Shown one piece after another: positions 1 through 8,112 of a stretch of DNA of 35,973 nucleotides; position 1 is the first letter of the stretch, and every line of letters begins with the position of its first letter. The stretch covers positions 1 through 35,973 of the forward strand of contig JACFNP010000036.1 of assembly GCA_019454835.1 (NCBI GenBank). Direction: 5' to 3'. The notes beneath the pieces are model-generated. The model was not told the DNA's origin. It saw nothing but the letters and a program-made list of their open reading frames with translations, and did no database searches. The position numbers and the translations under genes are program-made. The stretch comes from Rubellimicrobium sp. GTDB lineage: Bacteria; Pseudomonadota; Alphaproteobacteria; Rhodobacterales; Rhodobacteraceae.

Positions 1-29
1 TCGTCGGCTGCGCCTCCTCGCAATGACGG
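1..29. repeat. Interspersed palindromic repeat, right arm only (copy 0)
   Basis: The window opens inside a copy of the interspersed palindrome described at 1314-1401. Only the right arm is present, ending CCTCGCAATGACGG. The left part presumably lies outside the window. Confidence 0.8.
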
Positions 30-105
30 TCCCCCCGCCCCCCGCACCTTGTCCGGCGCGCGAGCGGTGCTAGGGTCGCGCCGACCCCAGATGCCGGAGA
101 GTGCC

Positions 106-1248
106 ATGCTGCCCGATACCCCCCAGAACGCAAGACTCGTCGGCCGTGTCTGGCGGCCCGGCATCGGGCCTTCGGTCGTCATCCTGCGCGAGGGTCGCGT
201 GATCGACGTGACGGCCGCCACCGTCTCGGTCGCCGATTTTCTTGACGACGATCCCGTCGGCCGTTTCGACGCGCTCGAGGGCGAGGACATCGGTGCGCCC
301 GGCGATTTCGTCCATGCGCCCGATGCGATGGGCGCGGGGTCCGACCGGCCCTGCCTGCTGGCGCCCTGCGACTTTCAGGCGATCAAGGCCTGCGGCGTGA
401 CCTTCGCCCGCAGCATGGTCGAGCGGGTGATCGACGAGCGCACCTCGGGCGACCCGGCCCGCGCCGATGAACTGCGCCGCCGCATCGGCGCGCTGATCGG
501 CGACAGCCTGGCCAGCATCGAGGCCGGATCGGACAAGGCCCGCCATGTGAAGGAGGAACTGATCGCCGAAGGGTTGTGGTCGCAATATCTCGAGGTCGGG
601 ATCGGCCCCGATGCCGAGGTGTTCACCAAGTCACAGGTGATGTCGTCGGTCGGCCACGGCGCGCATGTCGGCGTGAACCGCATTTCCGCCTGGAACAACC
701 CCGAACCCGAAGTGGTGGTCGCGGTCGATTCGCGGGGCAACATCCGCGGTGCCAGCCTGGGCAACGACGTGAACCTGCGCGATGTCGAGGGGCGCTCGGC
801 GCTGCTGCTGGGCAAGGCCAAGGACAACAACGCCTCCTGCGCCATCGGCCCGTTCATCCGGCTGTTCGACGACGGGTTCACCCTGGCCGACCTCGAACGC
901 GCCGAACTGGCGATGAAGGTCACCGGCACCGACGGCTTCACCATGTCCGGCCATTCCAACATGGCCGAGATCAGCCGCTCTCCGGCGGAACTGGTCGCGC
1001 AGACGATCAACGCCTCGCATCAGTATCCCGACGGCTTCGTGCTGTTCCTCGGCACCATGTTCGCGCCGACGCAGGACCGGGGCCGGAAGGGGTCGGGGTT
1101 CACCCACAAGCCCGGCGACGTGGTCGAGATTTCCACTCCGCTGCTGGGCACGCTGGTCAATACCGTGGTGCATTCCGACGAGGCCCGCCCCTGGACCTTC
1201 GGCACCCGCGCACTGATGCGCAACCTCGCCGGGCGCGGGCTGCTGTAG
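106..1248 (+). CDS. Fumarylacetoacetate hydrolase family protein
   Basis: This is a 380-residue protein of the fumarylacetoacetate hydrolase (FAH) superfamily: cytosolic, metal-dependent enzymes that cleave or dehydrate 2-keto acids. The FAH-like catalytic part starts near residue 105 (ACGVTFARS). The acidic motif NNPEPEVV lies near residue 195, followed by SLGNDVNLRD and KAKDNNASCAIGPF, which usually carry metal and substrate ligands. The C-terminus has the family-typical GDVVEISTPLLGTLVN. The length fits the long FAH subgroup that includes 2-keto-3-deoxy sugar-acid dehydratases, so a sugar-acid pathway is possible but unproven. ATG at 106 was chosen because GGAGAG sits five bases before it; in-frame TTG at 49 and ATG at 91 lack such a site. 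No neighbouring gene reveals the substrate. A repeat follows 65 nt after the stop. Confidence 0.85.
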   Translation: MLPDTPQNARLVGRVWRPGIGPSVVILREGRVIDVTAATVSVADFLDDDPVGRFDALEGEDIGAPGDFVHAPDAMGAGSDRPCLLAPCDFQAIKACGVTFARSMVERVIDERTSGDPARADELRRRIGALIGDSLASIEAGSDKARHVKEELIAEGLWSQYLEVGIGPDAEVFTKSQVMSSVGHGAHVGVNRISAWNNPEPEVVVAVDSRGNIRGASLGNDVNLRDVEGRSALLLGKAKDNNASCAIGPFIRLFDDGFTLADLERAELAMKVTGTDGFTMSGHSNMAEISRSPAELVAQTINASHQYPDGFVLFLGTMFAPTQDRGRKGSGFTHKPGDVVEISTPLLGTLVNTVVHSDEARPWTFGTRALMRNLAGRGLL

Positions 1249-1313
1249 GGCGCCGGGGGCAAACGCCGGAACCTGCGCCCGGTGGCAGGGTGATCGGGCG
1301 CGCCGCCTGTTTT

Positions 1314-1401
1314 CGTCATTGCGAGGAGCCGCAGGCGACGAAGCAACCCCGATGTCGTGTGCGAGCGGTCGAGGTTGCTTCGGCTTCGCCTCGCAATGAC
1401 G
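1314..1401. repeat. Interspersed palindromic repeat, copy 1 (core A, forward)
   Basis: This is the best reference copy of the family. The 88-nt element has outer arms CGTCATTGCGAGG and CCTCGCAATGACG, inner arms around CGAAGCAACCCC and GGGGTTGCTTCG, and a core reading GATGTCGTGTGCGAGCGGTC. Flank modules related to AATCGGGCGAACGGC occur on both sides (1292-1307 and, inverted, 1402-1426), so the extended palindrome is about 135 nt. It lies between two plus-strand genes, 65 nt after the FAH-family stop codon. Confidence 0.9.
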
Positions 1402-1442
1402 GGATATGCCGTTCCCCCGATTGCCCCGCCCGATGCCAAGGT

Positions 1443-1470
1443 TTGACTTTGGGCGGCGCCTCGGTAGTGT
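1443..1470 (+). promoter_or_regulatory. Candidate promoter for the Na/Pi transporter gene
   Basis: TTGACT at 1443-1448 matches five of six -35 consensus bases. TAGTGT at 1465-1470 follows after a 16-bp spacer and matches the -10 consensus only partly. Transcription would start near 1477, just ahead of the small leader ORF at 1508. This is pattern matching only. Confidence 0.35.
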
Positions 1471-1507
1471 GGCGATCTGCCCGTCAACAGGAATTTCCGG
1501 CCCCGCC

Positions 1508-1579
1508 ATGACCTGCGATCGCGCCTGCCTTGCCCCCCGGTCGCGGTTGTCCGGCCCCTGCCATCGGGTGCGCCCTTGA
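1508..1579 (+). CDS. Possible leader peptide overlapping the transporter start
   Basis: A 23-codon ORF starts at ATG 1508 and ends with TGA at 1577-1579, so its stop overlaps the TTG start of the following transporter gene (TTGA). The peptide, MTCDRACLAPRSRLSGPCHR followed by VRP, has three cysteines and five arginines and resembles no family I know. The downstream TTG has only a weak ribosome-binding site, so reinitiation after this ORF could explain its translation. Against it, no strong Shine-Dalgarno precedes 1508 and the ORF is short enough to arise by chance. Function unknown. Confidence 0.3.
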   Translation: MTCDRACLAPRSRLSGPCHRVRP

Positions 1580-3252
1580 GCGGCTCGATCGTCCTTCTCA
1601 ATCTCGCGGGGGCCGTCGCGCTGATGCTCTATGCGACCCGGCTGGTGAAAACCGGGGTCGAGCGCGCCTATGGCCATGTCCTGCGGCTGCGGCTGCGGGC
1701 GACGATGCGCAACCCGCTGATGGCGGTTCTGGCGGGGACCGGGCTTGCCATCGCGCTGCAAAGCTCGACCGCCGTGACGCTGCTGGTCGGGTCGTTCGCC
1801 GGATCGGGCATCGTCTCGGGCATGGCCGGGCAGCTTGCGGTGCGCGGGGCCGAAATCGGCTCGGCGCTGGTGGCCAAGCTGCTGACCTTCGACCTGTCGG
1901 CGCTGGTGCCGCTGTGCCTCGTCACCGGCACCTTCCTGTTCATGGGGTCCGAGCGCCGGTCATGGCAACAGAACGGGCGCATCATCGTCGGCGTCGGCCT
2001 GCTGATCCTGTCGCTGCGACTGATGGGCGAGGCCTCGGCGCCGCTGCGCGAAAGCCCGCTGCTGCCGCAGATCCTCGACTATTTCTCGCATGATTCGATC
2101 ACCGCCTTCCTGATCGCGGCGGTCATCACCTGGGCCTTCCAGTCCTCGATTGCCGCGATCCTGCTGATGGCGACGCTGGCCGCGCAGGGGATCATCTCGC
2201 ATGATCTGGGCATCGTGCTGGTGCTGGGGGTCAATCTCGGCTCGTCCGGCATCGCGCCGATGCTGACGCGCGGCGCCGAACCCGAGGTGCGCGTGGTGCC
2301 GGTGGGCAACCTGCTGATGCGCGGCGCGGGGTCGGTGGTGATGCTGGTCTTGGTGATGCTTTTCCGGCCCGACCTGTCCTTTCTGGGCGCCGATGCGGGC
2401 GAGCGGCTGGTGAACGCGCATATCCTGTTCAACGTCATCATCCTCGCGCTGGGCGTGCCGCTGGCGGGGCTGGTCTATCGCGCCTCCGAACTGATGGTCC
2501 GCATGGGTCGGCCCGGCGACGGGGCGACCGCCCCCGAAGAGGCGCGGTTCACCGCCCTTGACGAGACCGCGCTCGACAATCCGCCGCAGGCCATCGCCAA
2601 CGCCACCCGCGAGGTGATGCGCATCTGCGAGACGGTGGACCAGCTTCTGTCCGGCATCATCCATCTCTACGAGGACGCCGACGACGCCCGCATCGCCGCC
2701 TTTGCCGCCCGTGACGACGAGGTGGACGCCCGCCATGCGGCGGTGAAGCTGTATCTTGCGCGCGTCACCCGCAACCAGTTGTCGGACAGCGACGCGCTGC
2801 GCACGCAGGAACTGCTGGGCGCCTGCGTGCGGCTGGAACAGGTCGGCGACATCGTGGTGCGCAACATGCTGGTGCATGTGCGCAAGAAGATGGAACTGGG
2901 CCTCGCCTTCGCGCCGGAAGGCTGGCGCGACCTGGTCGCCTTTCACGCCGCCGTGCTGGCCAATGCGCGCATGGCCTTCAACGTGCTGGTGTCGCACGAC
3001 ATCCAGACCGCGCGGCAACTGGTGCAGGAAAAGGACCGCCTGCGCGAGAAGGAAAAGACGATCAGCCAGGCCCATTTCCTGCGCCTGCGCGACGGCACGC
3101 CGCAGTCGATCGAGACCAGCTCGATCCACCTCGACACGATCCGCGACCTCAAGCAGATCAACTCGCTGCTCACGTCGATGGCCTATCCGGTGCTGGAGGA
3201 ACACGGCCTGCTGTCGTCGTCGCGGCTGAAAAGCATGAAGGAGGCGGATTGA
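1576..3252 (+). CDS. Na/Pi cotransporter family protein with C-terminal PhoU-like domain
   Basis: This 558-residue inner-membrane protein belongs to the Na+/phosphate cotransporter (NptA/YjbB, SLC34-like) family. The membrane part covers roughly residues 5-305. It holds the two inverted family signatures, LQSSTAVTLLVGS near residue 61 and FQSSIAAILLM near 188, plus GVNLGSSGIAPML. Residues about 335-550 form a helical, PhoU-like cytoplasmic domain, as in bacterial family members. Likely role: sodium-coupled phosphate transport, import or export not decidable here. The TTG start at 1576 is favoured because the first family helix begins within ten residues; an internal ATG at 1624 would truncate it. 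TTG overlaps the stop of a possible leader ORF. No pst or pho genes are adjacent. Confidence 0.88.
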   Translation: MSGSIVLLNLAGAVALMLYATRLVKTGVERAYGHVLRLRLRATMRNPLMAVLAGTGLAIALQSSTAVTLLVGSFAGSGIVSGMAGQLAVRGAEIGSALVAKLLTFDLSALVPLCLVTGTFLFMGSERRSWQQNGRIIVGVGLLILSLRLMGEASAPLRESPLLPQILDYFSHDSITAFLIAAVITWAFQSSIAAILLMATLAAQGIISHDLGIVLVLGVNLGSSGIAPMLTRGAEPEVRVVPVGNLLMRGAGSVVMLVLVMLFRPDLSFLGADAGERLVNAHILFNVIILALGVPLAGLVYRASELMVRMGRPGDGATAPEEARFTALDETALDNPPQAIANATREVMRICETVDQLLSGIIHLYEDADDARIAAFAARDDEVDARHAAVKLYLARVTRNQLSDSDALRTQELLGACVRLEQVGDIVVRNMLVHVRKKMELGLAFAPEGWRDLVAFHAAVLANARMAFNVLVSHDIQTARQLVQEKDRLREKEKTISQAHFLRLRDGTPQSIETSSIHLDTIRDLKQINSLLTSMAYPVLEEHGLLSSSRLKSMKEAD

Positions 3253-3282
3253 GGGGTGCGGTTCGCCCGCCATTGCCCTGCC

Positions 3283-3377
3283 CGTCACCCGCGAGGCGGC
3301 GCAGCCGACGAAGCAACCCCGATCTTTTGCGCACGACATCGGGGTTGCCGCGTCGCCTCCGGCTCCTCGCAATGACG
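3283..3377. repeat. Interspersed palindromic repeat, copy 2 (hybrid core)
   Basis: This 95-nt copy has a degenerate left arm (CGTCACCCGCGAGG) and an intact right arm. Its core looks hybrid: it begins CCCCGATCTTT, as in forward copies, but ends CGACATCGGGG, as in reversed copies. It starts 30 nt after the transporter stop codon. The gene-free stretch 3253-3557 holds this copy, copy 3 and the rpmE terminator, and I see nothing else in it. Confidence 0.85.
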
Positions 3378-3387
3378 GGGTAACAAC

Positions 3388-3475
3388 CGTCATTGCGAGC
3401 CGTCAGGCGAAGCAACCTCGACCGCTCACACACGACATCGGGGCTGCTTCGTCGGCTTCGCCGCCTCCCATTGAC
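3388..3475. repeat. Interspersed palindromic repeat, copy 3 (core A, reversed)
   Basis: This 88-nt copy lies 10 nt after copy 2, with the core in reverse orientation (CCTCGACCGCTCACACACGA). The right arm is mutated to CCTCCCATTGACG, and the left arm reads GCGAGCCGTCAGG instead of GCGAGGAGCCG. Confidence 0.85.
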
Positions 3476-3510
3476 GGGAGTGGGGGCAAGCGCTCTGCCC
3501 CCCCGAACGC

Positions 3511-3537
3511 AAAACGCCGCCCCGGAGGGCGGCGTTT
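3511..3537 (-). terminator. Rho-independent terminator after rpmE
   Basis: The 11-bp arms AAACGCCGCCC and GGGCGGCGTTT flank a 4-nt loop. On the minus strand the hairpin ends in four T residues, 20 nt past the rpmE stop. Its symmetry lets it also stop plus-strand transcription coming from the Na/Pi gene. Confidence 0.85.
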
Positions 3538-3557
3538 CGTCGCGCAGGCGGCGGGGT

Positions 3558-3779
3558 TCAGAACCCCAGCCCCGCATACTTGTTCTTGAACTTCGACACG
3601 CGCCCGCCGGTATCCATGAGCCGCGTGCCGCCGCCGGTCCAGGCGGGATGCGACAGCGGGTCGATGTCGAGCGAGAGCTTGTCGCCGTCCTTGCCCCAGG
3701 TGGAGCGCATCTGCACTTCGGAGCCGTCGGTCATGCGCACGGTGATGAAGTGGTAGTCGGGATGGATGTCAGCCTTCAT
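3558..3779 (-). CDS. rpmE: 50S ribosomal protein bL31
   Basis: A 73-residue ribosomal protein of the large subunit. Family features are the start [10 protein letters not shown], the [12 protein letters not shown] segment, [14 protein letters not shown], and the C-terminal [13 protein letters not shown]. It has no cysteines, so it is the zinc-independent (C-minus) type. It is the last gene of the ffh-to-rpmE operon; its start lies one base from the rplS stop at 3781, and it is followed by a strong terminator. Confidence 0.96.
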   Translation of the reverse strand: MKADIHPDYHFITVRMTDGSEVQMRSTWGKDGDKLSLDIDPLSHPAWTGGGTRLMDTGGRVSKFKNKYAGLGF

Positions 3780-3780
3780 C

Positions 3781-4155
3781 TCACTCGTCCTTCGGCTTGT
3801 AGTTGGTGACCTCGGCGATCCGGGCCGACTTGCCGCGCCGGTCGCGCAGGTAATAGAGCTTCGCCCGCCGCACCCGGCCGCGGCGCACCACGGTGATCGA
3901 GTCGATGTTGGTCGAATAGAGCGGGAAGATACGTTCCACCCCTTCGCCGAATGAAATCTTGCGCACGGTGAACGAGGCGGCGATGCCGTTGCCGTGCTTG
4001 CGGGCGATGCAGACGCCTTCGTAGTTCTGCACCCGCGAGCGCGAGCCTTCGGTCACCTTGTAGCCGACGCGGATCGTGTCGCCGGCCTTGAAATCCGGGA
4101 TGTCCTTGCCGAGGGCGGCGATCTGTTCCGCCTCGAGTTCAGCGATCAGGTCCAT
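3781..4155 (-). CDS. rplS: 50S ribosomal protein bL19
   Basis: A 124-residue protein located at the 30S-50S interface. Recognisable family segments are [52 protein letters not shown] and [23 protein letters not shown] at 4155 was chosen: AAGGAG lies seven bases upstream, and an in-frame ATG at 4170 would place that site inside the coding sequence. The start overlaps the 3' end of trmD by 17 nt, which suggests translational coupling. Length and order trmD-rplS are usual. Confidence 0.96.
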   Translation of the reverse strand: MDLIAELEAEQIAALGKDIPDFKAGDTIRVGYKVTEGSRSRVQNYEGVCIARKHGNGIAASFTVRKISFGEGVERIFPLYSTNIDSITVVRRGRVRRAKLYYLRDRRGKSARIAEVTNYKPKDE

Positions 4156-4945
4156 CTGACGCTCCTTCATCTGCCTGCGGTTCGTTCCGCAGAGGTCTGG
4201 CCCTCCGAGAGCTCTGGTCTTCGACCGGGTCCATGTCGCGCACTGCGCGATATGCCCGCCAGAGATCGGGACGGCGTTCCTTGGTCAGCCTTTCGGCCAT
4301 GTCCCTGCGCCAGGTCTCGATCCGGGCGTGGTGGCCGGAGAGAAGAATCTCCGGTATCGCGCGCCCTTCCCAGATGGCAGGCTTCGTGTACTGGGGATGT
4401 TCGAGCAGGCCGTGCGAGAACGACTCGTCCTCGACCGACCCCTGATTCCCGAGCACGCGCGGTATAAGGCGGACCGTGGCATCGAGCAAGGCCATTGCCG
4501 CGATGTCGCCGCCGGTCAGGACAAAGTCGCCGAGGCTGATTTCCTCGGCCCCGAAAGCGTCGATGACCCGCTGGTCCAGCCCCTCGAACCGCCCGCAGAC
4601 CAGCACGACCCCCGGCCCCGCCGCCAGCGCCTGCGCGCGGGCCTGCGTGAAGGGCGCGCCGCGCGGCGACAGGTGGATCAGCGGGGCGTCCGCAGGTGCC
4701 CCGGCCCGCGCCGCGCGGATCGCCGCCGCCATCACGTCGGGGCGCAGCACGAGGCCCGGCCCGCCGCCTGCGGGCGTGTCGTCCACCTTGCGGTGCGGGC
4801 CGTCGCCGAAGTCGCGCAGGTCGATGGCGTCCAGCCGCCACAACCCCTCGGCCAGCGCGCGGCCGGTCAGGCTGTGGCCCAGCACGCCGGGCCAGGCCTG
4901 CGGCACCAGGGTGATGACGCGCGCCTCCCAGGGCGCCGCGCTCAC
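4139..4945 (-). CDS. trmD: tRNA (guanine37-N1)-methyltransferase
   Basis: This 268-residue SPOUT-class enzyme methylates G37, next to the anticodon, using S-adenosylmethionine and so prevents +1 frameshifting. Visible motifs in order are [16 protein letters not shown] (about residues 54-69), [23 protein letters not shown], the knot region [22 protein letters not shown] and [15 protein letters not shown], then [10 protein letters not shown]. The start is GTG at 4945, which shares the GTGA overlap with the rimM stop. The C-terminal tail, after about residue 225, is somewhat longer than usual and overlaps the rplS start. Confidence 0.96.
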   Translation of the reverse strand: MSAAPWEARVITLVPQAWPGVLGHSLTGRALAEGLWRLDAIDLRDFGDGPHRKVDDTPAGGGPGLVLRPDVMAAAIRAARAGAPADAPLIHLSPRGAPFTQARAQALAAGPGVVLVCGRFEGLDQRVIDAFGAEEISLGDFVLTGGDIAAMALLDATVRLIPRVLGNQGSVEDESFSHGLLEHPQYTKPAIWEGRAIPEILLSGHHARIETWRRDMAERLTKERRPDLWRAYRAVRDMDPVEDQSSRRARPLRNEPQADEGASDGPDR

Positions 4946-5445
4946 GCCTCGTCCTCGGGCGCGTCGACCACCATGCGCCCGGCGGCGATGTCCACTACGG
5001 GCACGAAGGCGCGGGTGAAGGGAACGAGCAGGCTGTCGCTGCCCGGCCGGGCGATCTCGATCAGGTCGCCCGCGCCATAGTCGGGCACCGCCTTGACCCG
5101 GCCCAGAACCGCCCCACCGGGATCGACCACTTCAAGGCCGATCAGGTCGGCGTGATAGTATTCCTCGTCGCCCGGCGCGGGCAGCCGCGCGCGGTCGGCC
5201 CAGAGCCGCGCGCCTTTCAGCGCATCGGCCTCTTCCTTGGTGGAAATGCCCTCGATCCGCGCGACCAGCGCCCCCGGCGCCTGGCCGGTGACGACCAGCA
5301 CGGGAAAGACCTGCCCGCCGTCGGCGCGCAATGGCGTGTAGATGGCGATATCGGCGGGTTCGGCGCAGTAGCTTTTCACCCGCACCTCGCCGCGCACCCC
5401 GAATGCACCGGCGATCTGTCCGACGACGATCTCGCGCCCGCCCAT
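4942..5445 (-). CDS. rimM: Ribosome maturation factor RimM
   Basis: A 167-residue 16S rRNA-processing factor that assists 30S head assembly by binding protein uS19. The N-terminal barrel reads VVGQIAGAFGVRGEVRVKSY. The PRC-barrel half contains EEYYHADLIGLEVVD, GRVKAVPDYGAGDLIEI and LLVPFTRAFVPVVDI, all characteristic. ATG at 5445 is preferred because AAGGGG lies six bases upstream; an in-frame ATG at 5460 has no spaced ribosome-binding site. Its TGA stop overlaps the GTG start of trmD by 4 nt, implying coupled translation. Confidence 0.93.
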   Translation of the reverse strand: MGGREIVVGQIAGAFGVRGEVRVKSYCAEPADIAIYTPLRADGGQVFPVLVVTGQAPGALVARIEGISTKEEADALKGARLWADRARLPAPGDEEYYHADLIGLEVVDPGGAVLGRVKAVPDYGAGDLIEIARPGSDSLLVPFTRAFVPVVDIAAGRMVVDAPEDEA

Positions 5446-5488
5446 GACCGGCCCCTTCATCCTTGCGCAAATACTCCGCAGGGGGTGC

Positions 5489-5507
5489 GGGGGGCGCGCA
5501 GCCCCCC
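5489..5507 (-). other. GC-only hairpin between rpsP and rimM
   Basis: Seven perfect G-C pairs, GGGGGGC and GCCCCCC, enclose a 5-nt loop in the 56-70 nt gap between rpsP and rimM. No T-run follows on the minus strand. It may act as a processing or partial attenuation site that lets S16 be made in excess of RimM and TrmD. Function inferred. Confidence 0.5.
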
Positions 5508-5516
5508 GATGCTGCC

Positions 5517-5879
5517 TTATTCGGCGGCGGCTTCCACGCCCTCGGCGGCCTTGGCGGCGCGCTTTTCGGCGCGATCCTGCGCGGCCTTGCCCGGCGCGCC
5601 CTTTTGCGGGTTGTTGCGCGTGGCCTTCTCGCGCAGCCCGGCAGCCTCGAGGAAGCGCGCGACGCGGTCGGTCGGCTGGGCGCCGTGGCCAAGCCAGTAT
5701 TGCACGCGCTCGACGTTCATCTTCACGCGGTTCTCGTCGTCCTTGGGCAGAAGCGGCGCATAGGTGCCCAGCTTCTCGATGAAGCGCCCGTCGCGCGCCA
5801 TGCGCGAATCGGCGGCGACGATGGAATAGAACGGGCGCTTCTTGGACCCGCCACGGGCGAGCCGGATCTTCATGGCCAT
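5517..5879 (-). CDS. rpsP: 30S ribosomal protein bS16
   Basis: A 120-residue small-subunit protein. The N-terminal [19 protein letters not shown] and the segments [14 protein letters not shown] and [20 protein letters not shown] identify it. The C-terminal tail of about 40 residues is lysine- and alanine-rich, as in other alphaproteobacterial S16 proteins. ATG at 5879 has AAGGAG five bases upstream. It lies in the order aroQ-rpsP-rimM-trmD. Confidence 0.96.
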   Translation of the reverse strand: MAMKIRLARGGSKKRPFYSIVAADSRMARDGRFIEKLGTYAPLLPKDDENRVKMNVERVQYWLGHGAQPTDRVARFLEAAGLREKATRNNPQKGAPGKAAQDRAEKRAAKAAEGVEAAAE

Positions 5880-5926
5880 GTCGTTTCTCCTTGGAATGGC
5901 GTGAAGGGATGCGACCGGAGGTCCGG

Positions 5927-6238
5927 TCAGGTCTGGTGTTGTTCGTGGTGCTTGATGACTTCCTGAATGATGAAAGTCAGGAACTTGCGGGCGAATTCGG
6001 GGTCGAGATCGGCCTCGTCGGCCAGCCGGGTGAGCCGCGCGATCTGTGCCTCCTCGCGCACCGGGTCGGCGGGCGGCAGGCCGTGCGACGCCTTGAGCCG
6101 CCCGACCGCCTGCGTATGGGCAAAGCGCTCGGCCAGCGTGAACACGAGAATCGCATCGAGCCGGTCGATGGATTCGCGGTGATCGGCCAGCAGTCCGGCA
6201 GCGCGCGCGGTCATGGCGGGGTCCGGTGACTGGTTCAT
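5927..6238 (-). CDS. Chorismate mutase, AroQ class
   Basis: A 103-residue, all-helical monofunctional chorismate mutase, converting chorismate to prephenate for Phe/Tyr synthesis in the cytosol. Residues aligning with the E. coli P-protein mutase active site are visible: Arg21, Arg38, Lys49, and Arg61-Glu62 in DPVREEAQ. The C-terminal helix [11 protein letters not shown] is usual for alphaproteobacterial members. The ATG start overlaps the ffh stop (ATGA at 6235-6238), so it is translationally coupled to ffh. This odd pairing of a metabolic gene with SRP and ribosomal genes is common in Rhodobacteraceae. Confidence 0.9.
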   Translation of the reverse strand: MNQSPDPAMTARAAGLLADHRESIDRLDAILVFTLAERFAHTQAVGRLKASHGLPPADPVREEAQIARLTRLADEADLDPEFARKFLTFIIQEVIKHHEQHQT

Positions 6239-7725
6239 TTCTTGCGCAACAGCCCCGACAGCCCCTGCGGCAGCGCCGCCCCGCCCAGCCCCGGCAGGCC
6301 GCCGCCGGATTTCAGCGCATTGGCCGCCGCCTGCAGCGCCGCCGGGTCCATCTGCGCCGGGTCGGGCATCCCGCCCTTGCCCATCATCTGCTGCACCGCC
6401 GCGCGCATGGCGCCGCCTTTGGTCTGGCGGCCCATCTTCTTCATCACGTCGGCCATCTGCCGGTGCTGTTTCAGCAGGCGGTTCAGTTCCTGCACCTCAA
6501 GCCCCGCGCCCGCCGCGATGCGGCGCTTGCGGCTGGCCTGCAGCAGCGCCGGGTTGGCGCGTTCCTGCCGGGTCATGGAATTGATGAGCGCGACCTGACG
6601 GCGCAGCATCGAATCGTCCAGCCCCGCCTCGGCCATCTGGGTCTTCATCTTGCCGACGCCGGGCAGCATCCCCATCAGGCCCTCGACGCCGCCCATCTTC
6701 ATCATCTGTTCAAGCTGCATCTTCAGGTCGTTCATGTTGAAAAGGCCCTTCTGGAACCTTCTCATCATGCGTTCGGCCTGTTCGGCCTCGAAGACCTCCT
6801 GCGCCTTTTCCACCAGCGCGACGATATCGCCCATGCCGAGGATGCGGCCCGCGATCCGCGCGGGGTCGAAACCCTCGAGCGCGTCGGTCTTTTCGCCAAG
6901 GCCGACGAAGCGGATCGGCTTGCCGGTGATGGCGCGCATCGACAGCGCCGCGCCGCCGCGCCCGTCGCCGTCCATCCGGGTCAGGACCACGCCGGTCACG
7001 CCGATCTTGTCGTCGAATTCGGTGGCGACGTTGACGGCATCCTGCCCGGTCAGCCCGTCGACGACCAGCAGCGTCTCGCGCGGGTTCACCGCATCGCGCA
7101 CCGCCGCCGCCTGGGCGATCAGGTCCTGGTCGATATGCAGCCGCCCGGCGGTGTCGAGCAGGTAGACATCGTAACCGCCCATCGCCGCCTGGGTGCGGGC
7201 GCGTCTGGCGATGGCGACCGGGTCTTCGCCCTTCATGATCGGCAATGTATCGACGCCGATCTGCTGGCCAAGGATCGCCAGTTGTTCCATCGCCGCAGGG
7301 CGGCTGGTGTCGAGCGAGGCCATGAGCACGCGCTTGCCCTCGCGCTCTTTCAGGCGGCGGGCGAGTTTCGCGGTGGTGGTGGTCTTGCCCGATCCCTGCA
7401 AGCCCACCATCAGGATCGGCGCGGGCGGGTTGTCGATCTTCAGCGCGCCCGCATCATCGTCGCCGCCCAGCACGCGGATCAGTTCGTCATGGACGATCTT
7501 CACGACCTGCTGGCCGGGCGTGACCGAGCGGGTCACCGCCTGTCCGGCGGCCTTGCGGCCGACGGCCTTGATGAAGTCGCGCGCGACCGGCAGCGAGACA
7601 TCGGCCTCGAGCAGCGCGGTGCGCACCTCGCGCAGGGCGGTCTGGACATCGGCCTCGGTCAGCGCACCCTGCTTCGTCAGCCGGTCGAAGACGCCGCCAA
7701 GCCGCTGCGAGAGAGATTCGAACAT
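6235..7725 (-). CDS. ffh: Signal recognition particle protein Ffh
   Basis: The 496-residue SRP GTPase binds 4.5S RNA and signal sequences and delivers nascent membrane proteins to FtsY. The NG domain holds the P-loop GLQGSGKT (residues 108-115), [26 protein letters not shown] and [16 protein letters not shown]. The methionine-rich M domain follows from about residue 330, with [20 protein letters not shown]. The C-terminal tail is Gly/Pro/Leu-rich. Length is normal. The start is ATG at 7725 with AAGGGAC upstream. It is the first gene of the minus-strand operon. Confidence 0.97.
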   Translation of the reverse strand: MFESLSQRLGGVFDRLTKQGALTEADVQTALREVRTALLEADVSLPVARDFIKAVGRKAAGQAVTRSVTPGQQVVKIVHDELIRVLGGDDDAGALKIDNPPAPILMVGLQGSGKTTTTAKLARRLKEREGKRVLMASLDTSRPAAMEQLAILGQQIGVDTLPIMKGEDPVAIARRARTQAAMGGYDVYLLDTAGRLHIDQDLIAQAAAVRDAVNPRETLLVVDGLTGQDAVNVATEFDDKIGVTGVVLTRMDGDGRGGAALSMRAITGKPIRFVGLGEKTDALEGFDPARIAGRILGMGDIVALVEKAQEVFEAEQAERMMRRFQKGLFNMNDLKMQLEQMMKMGGVEGLMGMLPGVGKMKTQMAEAGLDDSMLRRQVALINSMTRQERANPALLQASRKRRIAAGAGLEVQELNRLLKQHRQMADVMKKMGRQTKGGAMRAAVQQMMGKGGMPDPAQMDPAALQAAANALKSGGGLPGLGGAALPQGLSGLLRKK

Positions 7726-7801
7726 CGCCAGTCCCTTCGCCCCATCGGGGCCGTCAAAGCAGTTGCGCGCCCGCGGGCGTGAAACGCTGGCGGACGGCGA
7801 T

Positions 7802-7843
7802 CCCCCGACAGGGCGGGGGACCGGAAGGCCGAGGCTTTCCGGT
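7802..7843 (-). other. Two adjacent hairpins upstream of ffh
   Basis: CCCCC(7802-7806)/GGGGG(7815-7819) is followed directly by ACCGGAA(7820-7826)/TTCCGGT(7837-7843). They lie about 80-120 nt upstream of ffh in the 387-nt gap 7726-8112. No T-run follows either, so they could be part of the ffh leader or remnants of another repeat. Apart from these, the gap holds only repeat copies 4 and 5 and, presumably, the unrecognised ffh promoter. Confidence 0.4.
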
Positions 7844-7912
7844 AGTCGCGCAGCCGTTACGGCAAGCGCGGCGCGAGGTCAAGGTCGTGATGCGCGGTTG
7901 CCCGCCGCCCGC

Positions 7913-7999
7913 CGTCATTGCGAGGAGCCGAAGGCGACGAAGCAACCCGATGTTGTGTGTGAGCGGTCGGGGTTGCTTCGGCTGCGCCTCGCAATGACG
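7913..7999. repeat. Interspersed palindromic repeat, copy 4 (core A, forward)
   Basis: This 87-nt copy has both arms intact and one C fewer before the core (AACCCGATGTTGTGTGTGAG). It lies 10 nt from copy 5, in the odhB-ffh gap. Confidence 0.9.
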
Positions 8000-8009
8000 A
8001 CGACACGAC

Positions 8010-8099
8010 CGTCATTGCGAGGCGAAGCCGAAGCAATCCATGCCGGGTGCACCGCTGCGGCATGGATTGCCGCGTCGCCTTCGGCTCCTCGCAATGACG
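8010..8099. repeat. Interspersed palindromic repeat, copy 5 (core B)
   Basis: This 90-nt copy has the same outer arms but a different core: inner arms AAGCAATCCATGCCG and CGGCATGGATTGC around GGTGCACCGCTG. It begins 13 nt past the odhB stop on the minus strand and could act as the transcript's 3' hairpin. Confidence 0.9.
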
Positions 8100-8112
8100 G
8101 CGGGGGCGCGTG

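Noticed and set aside
7801..7850. Possible 4.5S (SRP) RNA suggested by GGACCGGAAGG next to ffh
   Set aside because: The conserved apical core needs GGAAGG followed by AGCAG on an asymmetric loop; here CCGAGGC follows, and the flanks do not form the long SRP hairpin.
7750..8070. Several ORFs of 60-75 codons in the ffh-odhB gap and similar ones at other repeats, including 19544-19980 and 35648-35944
   Set aside because: They are translations of the interspersed palindromes (peptides such as VIARSRRRRSNP and LLRLRLAMT) with no other support.
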